Shown: piece after piece, positions 1 through 6,200 of the stretch | How positions within the stretch are numbered: position 1 is the stretch's first letter | How the letters are laid out: each line of letters opens with the position of its first letter | Assembly (NCBI GenBank): GCA_949127925.1 | Contig: CASBQX010000311.1 | Coordinates: forward strand, 1 to 7,063 | Direction of reading: 5' to 3' | Length of the DNA stretch: 7,063 nt | DNA from: Synechococcales cyanobacterium PMM_0002 | GTDB taxonomy: Bacteria > Cyanobacteriota > Cyanobacteriia > Elainellales > Elainellaceae | Program-made: the position numbers and the translations under genes | Notes under the pieces: model-generated | The model's database searches: none | What the model saw: the letters and a program-made list of their open reading frames with translations, nothing else | What the model was told of the DNA's origin: nothing

Positions 1-6
1 GCGGCG

Positions 7-903
7 ATGGTTCAGGTTTTTGGTAGCGGTTACAGGGCAGATATACCGACCAATTCCGTACCTCTGCGATCGCAGCCGTTTGTGTTGCTCGATGCCTTGC
101 GGGGCATTCGCGATCGCCCGGTACGCCACACATCGGGGATCGTATTTGCTAAACCCGACGGTGTACCGCTATCGCTAGAGATTTATCGACCGCCGCAGGT
201 GGGGGTCTATCCAGCGCTGATCGTGATTCATGGCGGAGCATGGCAAAGCGGTAGCCCGTCTGACTATGCAGAATTTAGCCGCTACATGGCGGCTCAGGGC
301 TATGTGGTATGGGCGATCGCCTACCGACTGGCTCCGCGCTACCAGTTTCCAGCGCAGCTCCAAGATGTCAAAACAGCACTAGCCTTCATCCAAACTCATG
401 CCGCCGAGTATGAAACCGACCCAACTCGGATGGCGCTGCTGGGGCGATCGGCAGGTGCCCAGTTGGCATTGCTGGCTGCGTATGCTCCCAATGCCCCGCC
501 CCTCAAAGCGGTGGTCAGCTACTATGGCCCCGTCGATTTAATTGCGGGTTACTACGACCTGCCCCAGCCCGACCCCATCAACACCCGCGAGGTACTCCGC
601 ACCTTTTTGGGCGGCACACCCGTGGAATTGGGCGATCGCTACCGGGCTGCATCTCCGCTGAATTTTGTCACGCGACCGCTGCCGCCGTCGTTGTTGGTCT
701 ATGGCGATCGCGACCACATCGTCTTGGCCAAATTTGGTCGCCGCCTTGCCACCCAGTTGCAGCGGGTCGGCAGTCCGGTAGTGTATCTAGAAATTCCCTG
801 GGCAGAACATGCCTTTGATACCATTTTTCACGGCGTCAGCAATCAACTGACGCTGTATTACACCGAGCGATTTTTGGCCTTGACGCTCAAAAATCGGCGC
901 TGA
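7..903 (+). CDS. alpha/beta-hydrolase, esterase/lipase-like (possibly 5'-partial)
   Basis: Predicted serine hydrolase of the alpha/beta fold, closest in pattern to the esterase/lipase (Aes, hormone-sensitive-lipase-like) group; the substrate is unknown. Visible in 298 residues: HGGAW at 75-79 (oxyanion-hole motif), the stretch ending YRLAP at 106-110, nucleophile elbow GRSAG at 146-150 with Ser148, acid Asp236 in YGDRDHIV, and His268 in AEHAF. The triad is therefore complete and correctly ordered, so the enzyme should be active on an ester or similar bond. The first ATG in the window is at 7, but the frame is open to base 1 with no upstream stop and no visible ribosome binding site. Many cyanobacterial relatives carry a longer, often membrane-spanning N-terminus, so the gene may begin outside the window. 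Residues 1-40 are not recognisably part of the fold. Family call is firm; start and substrate are not. Confidence 0.85.
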   Translation: MVQVFGSGYRADIPTNSVPLRSQPFVLLDALRGIRDRPVRHTSGIVFAKPDGVPLSLEIYRPPQVGVYPALIVIHGGAWQSGSPSDYAEFSRYMAAQGYVVWAIAYRLAPRYQFPAQLQDVKTALAFIQTHAAEYETDPTRMALLGRSAGAQLALLAAYAPNAPPLKAVVSYYGPVDLIAGYYDLPQPDPINTREVLRTFLGGTPVELGDRYRAASPLNFVTRPLPPSLLVYGDRDHIVLAKFGRRLATQLQRVGSPVVYLEIPWAEHAFDTIFHGVSNQLTLYYTERFLALTLKNRR

Positions 904-942
904 TATCGGCTCAACTCAAGGTGATGCAGCGCTGTTTTTTTT
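897..942 (+). terminator. possible weak intrinsic terminator after the hydrolase
   Basis: GCGCTG at 897-902, overlapping the stop codon, can pair with CAGCGC at 927-932. This is followed by TG and a run of eight T (935-942). The order, GC-rich stem then T tract, fits an intrinsic terminator, but the stem is only 6 bp and the loop is 24 nt, so it would be weak. Confidence 0.3.
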
Positions 943-970
943 GGCAACCCTACCCGAATTGGCAGAGAAT
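941..970 (+). promoter_or_regulatory. candidate promoter for the 997 gene
   Basis: TTGGCA (941-946, five of six to TTGACA) stands 18 bp before GAGAAT (965-970, four of six to TATAAT), about 27 bp ahead of the ATG at 997. The spacing is acceptable, but the match is weak enough to occur by chance. No good Shine-Dalgarno sequence precedes that ATG. Confidence 0.2.
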
Positions 971-996
971 AGGATTAGCTCAAACCCAAACACAGC

Positions 997-1458
997 ATGA
1001 ACCAGCCACTCGATAAAACCCGCTCTGCTGAACTCTGCCAGCAGATCAAGGCCAAAGCCGCCACCCCGTTTGACAATGCCCATCGAGCGGCGATCGCCAC
1101 CCCAGATTCCACCTATGTGCAGGGGTTTGTGGTGCTGGCAAGTCAGCCCGTTCAGGTACTCGAACACGGCTGGCTAGAACTAGAGGAGCAAATCATTGAT
1201 CCCACCCTGCCGCATCTCAAAAAAATAGCGCCCGAACTCTATTACTTTCCTGTGCAACGGCTCAGCCTCAAGCAACTCAAAGCCGCCGTGGAAGAAGCGC
1301 AAGAAGATTATCCCGACGACCCACCCTTGCCCGTTTACGGCACACAACCCTACGAATATTACGGCGACGTGATGCTGGGTGGAAAAGAATACCTGGACGC
1401 CCACCAATCGGCAATCGCCAAAGGCAAAGAAATCGGCAGAAACGCAATCACCCCGTAG
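997..1458 (+). CDS. conserved-looking hypothetical protein, 153 aa
   Basis: I do not recognise a named gene. The protein is soluble, with no signal peptide or membrane segment. Its core at residues 39-70 reads TYVQGFVVL, then EHGWLELEEQ, then IIDPT. From memory, this YVxG / H-x-W / DPT spacing matches a group of uncharacterised bacterial proteins in which His and Asp lie downstream of a Cys in a C-x-x-N-A motif, suggesting a papain- or transglutaminase-like fold. Here the equivalent stretch is PFDNA (24-28), with Pro24 where that Cys would be; the only Cys is residue 14. If the fold guess is right, this member may be catalytically inactive. The C-terminal part (105-135) is acidic and aromatic (DYPDDPPLP, YEYYGD). 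The ATG at 997 is the first sensible start, though it lacks a clear ribosome binding site. The TAG stop lies inside a palindromic repeat, so the original C-terminus may have differed. Confidence 0.7.
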   Translation: MNQPLDKTRSAELCQQIKAKAATPFDNAHRAAIATPDSTYVQGFVVLASQPVQVLEHGWLELEEQIIDPTLPHLKKIAPELYYFPVQRLSLKQLKAAVEEAQEDYPDDPPLPVYGTQPYEYYGDVMLGGKEYLDAHQSAIAKGKEIGRNAITP

Positions 1459-1478
1459 AGACGCGATTCATCGCGTCT
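1455..1478 (+). repeat. palindromic repeat, copy 1
   Basis: A 24-bp unit: GTAG followed by AGACGCGAT, TC, ATCGCGTCT. The 9-bp arms are perfect inverted repeats around a 2-base centre. Copy 3 is its exact reverse complement. Bases 1456-1458 of this copy are the TAG stop of the preceding gene. Short palindromes of this look are commonly dispersed in cyanobacterial genomes. Confidence 0.9.
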
Positions 1479-1494
1479 AATCGTGATTTAACCC

Positions 1495-1518
1495 GCAGAG
1501 ACGCAATTCATCGCATCC
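1495..1518 (+). repeat. palindromic repeat, copy 2 (diverged)
   Basis: Direct copy of the unit at 1455, starting exactly 40 bp later and matching at 20 of 24 positions. All four differences are transitions (T/C, G/A, G/A, T/C), and both G-to-A changes break GCG within the palindrome arms. The 12 bases following copies 1 and 2 are also partly alike (both begin AATC), so the duplicated unit may be about 36-40 bp. Confidence 0.8.
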
Positions 1519-1528
1519 AATCAAAATT

Positions 1529-1552
1529 AGACGCGATGAATCGCGTCTCTAC
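1529..1552 (-). repeat. palindromic repeat, copy 3 (inverted)
   Basis: Exact reverse complement of copy 1 over all 24 bp. It reads AGACGCGAT, GA, ATCGCGTCT, then CTAC, and ends 13 bp before the stop codon of the helicase gene. Confidence 0.9.
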
Positions 1553-1565
1553 CGAATTTCTGGGG

Positions 1566-2906
1566 TTAACGGGGGCGACGACCTGCCGATGGCGGACGGT
1601 TCGGATTATTCGAATTAGCCGACTGCGAACGGGGCTGCCCGCCGCCGCCCGTGTCTGGTCGAGCCGATGGCTTGGCAGAAGTTCGGCCTGAGCGGGCTTG
1701 GTTCTGACCGGGCGAGCGTCGCTGCTGCTGACCTTTTTGGGGAATTACGGCAGCTTTGGCATTGGGATCGGGTTCAAACCCACTGACGATTTCCTGGGGG
1801 AGCGATCGCTTCATTAGCTTTTCAATATCGGCTAGCATCTTGTGCTCATCCACACACACCAGAGACACCGCCTCGCCTTCAGCCCCAGCCCGCCCGGTGC
1901 GGCCAATCCGGTGCACATAATCTTCGGGCACATGGGGCAAATCAAAATTGACCACATGCGGCAGGTCGCTAATGTCAATGCCGCGAGCGGCAATATCTGT
2001 GGCGACCAGCACTTGCAGACTGCCGTCTTTAAACTTGGCCAGCGTCCGCGTCCGCACCATCTGGCTTTTGTTGCCGTGCAGCGCCAGCGATGGAATGCCA
2101 TCGTGGGTCAGCTGTTTGGACAGGCGATCGGCACCATGCTTGGTGCGGGTAAAGACCAGCACCTGAAACCAGTTGTGCTGCTTGATTAGATGGGTCAGCA
2201 GTGGATGTTTGCGATCGCGTGATACCTTGTAGATCTTTTGCGCAATCAGCTCGGCAGTGTCCTGCTGGCGCGCTACCTCAATCAACACAGGCTGCTTCAG
2301 CATCCCCTGAGCCAATTCTTTAATTTCAGGGGAAAAAGTGGCGGAAAACAGCAGATTTTGCCGCTGTTGCGGCAATAGCGCCAAAATTCGCCGAATATCA
2401 CGAATAAAACCCATATCTAGCATCCGATCAGCTTCATCTAGTACCAGAATTTGCACCTGGGACAGATCCACCGTTCGCTGCTGGACATGGTCTAATAAGC
2501 GACCGGGCGTGGCCACCAAAATATCGACGCCGCCTTTCAACCGCTGAATCTGGCGATTGATGTTGACGCCGCCAAACATCGTCATCGAACTCAAGTTGAG
2601 GTATTTGCCATAGTCTTTGACGCTTTCTTCTACCTGCGCGGCCAATTCTCGGGTCGGGGTCAAAATCAATGCCCGAATCGGCAGCCGATGGGGGGCAGAC
2701 TTAACCGTTTGTTTGGAGAGCAGTTGCAAAATGGGCAGCGTGAAGCCAGCCGTTTTGCCTGTCCCAGTTTGGGCACCTGCCAATATATCATTGCCTTTGA
2801 GAATAGTAGGAATGGCCTGAAGCTGGATCGGGGTAGGCTCGGTGTAGCCCCGTGCCGTAACAGCGCGCACAATTTCATGAGACAGACCGAGAGCGGAAAA
2901 GGACAT
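1566..2906 (-). CDS. rhlE: DEAD-box ATP-dependent RNA helicase, RhlE type
   Basis: ATP-dependent unwinding of short RNA duplexes, acting in the cytoplasm in ribosome assembly or RNA turnover. All superfamily 2 motifs are present in 446 residues: Q motif with Gln28, motif I AQTGTGKT (45-52), Ia PTRELAA (84-90), GG (112-113), TPGR (133-136), DEAD (157-160), SAT (188-190), IV VFTRT (251-255), V ATDIAARGID (302-311) and VI HRIGRTGR (332-339). The opening MSFSALGLSHEIVRAV, LVFTRTKHGA and SLVCVDEHK closely resemble E. coli RhlE as I remember it, more so than the cyanobacterial cold-shock helicase CrhR. Residues about 381-446 form a low-complexity tail rich in R, P, Q, S and G, likely disordered and RNA-binding. 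The start is supported by GGAG four bases upstream. It lies downstream of cyaC on the same strand, separated by 320 bp. An active enzyme is expected. Confidence 0.93.
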   Translation of the reverse strand: MSFSALGLSHEIVRAVTARGYTEPTPIQLQAIPTILKGNDILAGAQTGTGKTAGFTLPILQLLSKQTVKSAPHRLPIRALILTPTRELAAQVEESVKDYGKYLNLSSMTMFGGVNINRQIQRLKGGVDILVATPGRLLDHVQQRTVDLSQVQILVLDEADRMLDMGFIRDIRRILALLPQQRQNLLFSATFSPEIKELAQGMLKQPVLIEVARQQDTAELIAQKIYKVSRDRKHPLLTHLIKQHNWFQVLVFTRTKHGADRLSKQLTHDGIPSLALHGNKSQMVRTRTLAKFKDGSLQVLVATDIAARGIDISDLPHVVNFDLPHVPEDYVHRIGRTGRAGAEGEAVSLVCVDEHKMLADIEKLMKRSLPQEIVSGFEPDPNAKAAVIPQKGQQQRRSPGQNQARSGRTSAKPSARPDTGGGGQPRSQSANSNNPNRPPSAGRRPR

Positions 2907-2910
2907 AAGA

Positions 2911-2914
2911 CTCC
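2911..2914 (-). promoter_or_regulatory. ribosome binding site of the helicase gene
   Basis: On the minus strand GGAG stands four bases before the ATG at 2906, in the context TTTTTGGAGTCTTATG. The spacing is slightly short but usable, and it supports this start codon. Confidence 0.55.
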
Positions 2915-2987
2915 AAAAATATCATCGGTCTGTCGCCATAATTGGCACCAGTCTTAGGATGGGGTGCGAACGTATTGCTTATCATTT

Positions 2988-3007
2988 GCTCAGGGGGAAA
3001 GCTGAGC
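2988..3007 (-). other. leader hairpin upstream of the helicase
   Basis: GCTCAG at 2988-2993 pairs with CTGAGC at 3002-3007 around an 8-base loop. An outer 5-bp pairing is possible between GGGGT (2961-2965) and ACCCC (3009-3013). On the minus strand this would fold in the 5' leader of the helicase mRNA. RNA helicase leaders are sometimes regulatory, but nothing here proves it. Confidence 0.35.
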
Positions 3008-3025
3008 TACCCCGTTGGCAAGCAG

Positions 3026-3031
3026 TTTATA
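3026..3031 (-). promoter_or_regulatory. candidate -10 for the helicase promoter
   Basis: On the minus strand the context TTACTATAAACT contains TATAAA, about 120 bases before the helicase ATG. No good -35 is seen 17 bp upstream (TCTGCC). A second candidate, TAGAAT at 3122-3127, also lacks a -35. Low confidence. Confidence 0.22.
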
Positions 3032-3155
3032 GTAATTCGCGATCCTTAGGCAGACGGATAGAAAGTGAGCTAGCAGACAGAAACGCGGTGCGAAGACTGG
3101 AAGCGGACGCCGCGATTCCGTATTCTAACAGGGCAAAGGCCATCGCGCCGTCGAT

Positions 3156-3222
3156 CGCCAAGATTTATCTGCGATCGCCCAGATACAACTGCCAAGATTT
3201 GTCTGCAACCGCTCAGATACAA
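3156..3222. repeat. two-copy tandem repeat, 34-bp period
   Basis: Bases 3156-3188 and 3190-3222 align over 33 positions with 28 matches; all five differences are transitions. Both copies carry GCCAAGATTT and end CAGATACAA. The left copy contains HIP1 GCGATCGC (3171-3178), while the right copy has GCAACCGC there. The array ends five bases before the cyaC stop codon on the plus-strand map. Confidence 0.8.
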
Positions 3223-3233
3223 CCGCTCAGATT
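3206..3233. repeat. 14-bp direct repeat overlapping the cyaC stop
   Basis: CAACCGCTCAGATA (3206-3219) is followed directly by CAACCGCTCAGATT (3220-3233), with one mismatch. The second copy covers the cyaC stop codon (3227-3229 on the plus strand) and its last codon, so the repeat array reaches into the coding end of the cyclase gene. Confidence 0.75.
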
Positions 3234-6200
3234 AGATGATCGACGGTAATCGAGAACGTCAGCACTGTTTCATCTACCCCTCGGAGTTCTAGCGGGCGAC
3301 ACTTGGTAATAATATCTTGCTCTAGGTAGTCAGCCACTGCCGCAGACACCAGAATGGTATTGGGTTCAGCCGCTTCTTGAATTCGGGCTGCAATGTTGAC
3401 GCTAGGCCCAATGGCGGTGTAGTCGGCGCGCTCTGACCCGCCAAACATGCCCACTACCGCTGTGCCCTGGTGAATGCCGCAGCGGAACTCGACCCGACTG
3501 ATCCCCTGCTGCTGCCACCGTTCGTTGAGTTTATCGAGAGTGTGGTACATTTGCCGAGCGGTGGCGATCGCCCGTTTCACCTGTTCATTCGGGCTAATTT
3601 CTTCGGGTGCGCCAAAAATCGCCAAAATCGCATCGCCCATAAATTTATCGACCGTGCCACCGTTTTGGAAGATGGCGTGGGTCATCTCGGTCAAATATTC
3701 GTTCAACAGCTCGGCAACTCGGCGCGATCGCAGCGTATTGGAAAGTTGGGTAAAGCCAATAATATCGCTAAATAAAATCGTAATCATCCGAGGTTCGGGG
3801 CGCAGATCGAGTGCCAGTTCGCCCCTAGCGGCCTTACGCACCAGTGAAGGCGGCAAGAATCGCTTCAGCACCGATTCGGTCAAGTAGGTATTCAACTCGG
3901 CCACCCGGCGTTCGCTTTGTTTGAGAGCCAGCAAGTTACGCACCTCGGCCAGCAGTTCACGAGAATTAAACGGCTTAGATAGATAGCCGTCCGCTCCCTG
4001 TTCTGTGCCTTCAATCCGGGTTTCGGCGTCTGCTTTAGCGGTAATTAGCACGATGGGCGTCCCCTTCAACCCTTCATCCTGCCGGATGAGTTTGATCAGC
4101 TCTATCCCCGACACCAGGGGCATCATCAAGTCTGTCAAGATCAGCTGGGGAGAGCGCTCTTGCGCGATCTGAAACCCTTCACAGCCATTGCCAGCGGTCA
4201 AAACCTGGTACCCAGCCTGCTGCAAGATCTCGCAAATGTACAAGCGCAGGTCGGCGTTGTCGTCTACCACCAACAGAGTGGCAGCGGCGGTCTCCGGATC
4301 GGCGGGGATCACCGATTCTAAGATCTCCTCAATCTCGGTGAGGCCGGAATCGGGGGCGTTGGCTTGCCCGCGTAGAGCGCGTATTGGCTCCTTCAGCTCA
4401 GGCAACTCAGCGATATCAACATCAATATCGGCCAATTCCACTAGAGCACGACTGTGCTCACTCTCAGCCGGAATTTCAATCACCTGGTCGGCGGGAAGAT
4501 GGGTACTGCCCGCTTGCAGCCAAACGGTAAAACTCGTCCCTTTGCCAACGGTAGAGTCTACCGATACCGTGCCCTGATGCAGTTCTACCAGCTCTCGCAC
4601 CAGCGCTAGCCCCAGGCCGCTGCCTTCATAGCTGCGGTTAGCCGAACCGTCTGCCTGCCGGAACCGCTCAAACAAATGGGGGATTTGATCATGGCGAATG
4701 CCGACCCCAGTATCTTGCACCTTAATGAAGCAATGGTCGCCCGCAGGACTGACGCTGACGGTAATACTGCCCCCCGTTGGCGTAAATTTCATGGCATTGG
4801 ACAAGAGGTTGTAGAGCACCTTGTCAAATTTTTCTACATCCAGATAGACCAGTGGGCATTCGGTGAGCCGGGTAACCAGGTTAATCTGCTTTTTCTCGCA
4901 ATAATGGCGAAATGAATCGACGATCGGAATCACAAAATTCAGCAGATTGCACGGACGAAAACTGGGCTGCATGCGTCCGGCATCTAGCCGTTGCAGGTCA
5001 AGTAATTGGTTGACCAGCCGCAAGAGTCGCCGAGAGTTGCGCAGGGCAGTCACCGACTGAGCCAGCGATAGCCCCTGCTGCTGCGCCACTGCCGACTCTA
5101 ATGGCCCTAACATCAGCGTTAGGGGCGTGCGAAATTCATGCGAAACATTTTGAAAAAATTCAGTTTTTTGTCGATCTAACTCCAGCAGCAGCTCGGCTTG
5201 CTGGCGCGTTTTTTGATATAGCCGCGATTGTTGAACGGCGATCGCGGCCTGTGCTCCTACCGCTTGGACTAAATCAATCTCTTCTGGCGTCCACTGGCGC
5301 GGTTGATACATCTGGCGCAGCGAAATGCTGCCAATGATGGTGCCATCGGTGAGCAGCGGCACCACCAGTAGGGCACGAGCCGGCGATCGCACGGGCAAAT
5401 CCAGTATATTCATCTCTAGATGATCGGCTAGGTCATGGATCACGACCGCCGCCTGGGTCGTCAATAGCTGCTGTAAAACAGGATTTCCGGCGATCGGCAC
5501 TTGAGACAGAGGCAGCTGATAACGATTGGCCAATAGACCTGCGTCAAAGGGATTCTCTGCCACCTCCACTAATCCGGTGGCATCTTCCTCCAGCACGGCT
5601 ATTCCATCATGGGCGGCGTCATACAGCCCCACGCACTGAACAAACTCATTCCCCTCCGTCCATAGCGATAGGGCACACCCGTCTGCCTGCAATGCCTGCC
5701 CTAGTTTTTGGGTAATGGCTGCAAATATTTCTTGCGGATCAAGCGTAGATCGAATGGCTGTCGTAATCGTATTGACCAATGCTTCTCGCGTTGCCAGCGA
5801 TCGCACTTGTTCATAGGCTCGCGCTTGAGACAGCGCCAGCGCGGCCTGATCGGCCACCATACTCACCAACTGCACTTCATCCTCTTGCCACACCCGAGGT
5901 TGGTCACACTGGTGCAAGGCCAATACCGCCATTAGATCTTGCTGACAGATCAGCGGCACTACTAGGCTGGAGCGGATATTGGCATCTTGGTACGCCTGCC
6001 GGCAGGCTAGGGGCAGCGTATCGCCACCGGAGTCTAAGCTGGCCTGCACATGATCAATCACTTGCACCCGGAGTGTTTCCCAAACCGTGTCCGCCAGGCT
6101 GTTTTTATCGTCTAGCCTGCGCCCCCCGGCAGCGTCCGTCTGCCCCAATCGCCCTCGCCCCGATTGATAGACAAACACCTGATCATCCATCCGGCTATCT

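Larger units (their letters stand above)
1455..1552. terminator. large inverted-repeat hairpin between convergent genes
   Basis: Bases 1455-1481 and 1526-1552 are perfectly complementary over 27 bp, enclosing a 44-base loop that holds the diverged middle copy. The structure fills almost all of the space between the plus-strand 997-1458 gene and the minus-strand helicase. It would form in transcripts from either side, so a bidirectional terminator or 3'-end stabiliser role is reasonable. There is no strong T tract on either side, so classic intrinsic termination is not shown. Confidence 0.45.
2907..3226 (-). other. 320-bp gap: helicase leader and cyaC 3' flank
   Basis: No convincing gene lies here. 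Reading on the minus strand, it starts with the tandem repeat at the end of cyaC (3156-3222), continues through unremarkable sequence, then an AT-rich patch with a possible -10 (3026-3031), a hairpin (2988-3007) and the GGAG before the helicase. The length suggests that the helicase has its own promoter and a leader of about 100 bases or more, rather than simple read-through from cyaC. Confidence 0.5.

Noticed and set aside
904..996. Operon linking the hydrolase and the 997 gene
   Set aside because: The 93-bp gap contains a possible terminator and a weak promoter match, and the products have no evident shared role; co-transcription cannot be supported.
1455..1552. Small CRISPR array
   Set aside because: There are only three units, one of them inverted and one diverged, the unit is itself a perfect palindrome, spacers are 10-16 bases, and no cas genes are nearby.
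2955..3018. tRNA-like sequence on the minus strand (GGGGTAGCTCAG, later GTTCGCACCCC)
   Set aside because: A D-arm-like stem GCTC/GAGC exists, but the D loop lacks GG, there is no anticodon stem and the T arm does not pair. It is not a tRNA, though it may be a leader hairpin.
2959..3249. Plus-strand open frame of 96 codons in the gap between the helicase and cyaC
   Set aside because: It runs through the tandem repeat and into the end of cyaC on the opposite strand, shows no recognisable motif and lacks a Shine-Dalgarno. I treat it as chance.
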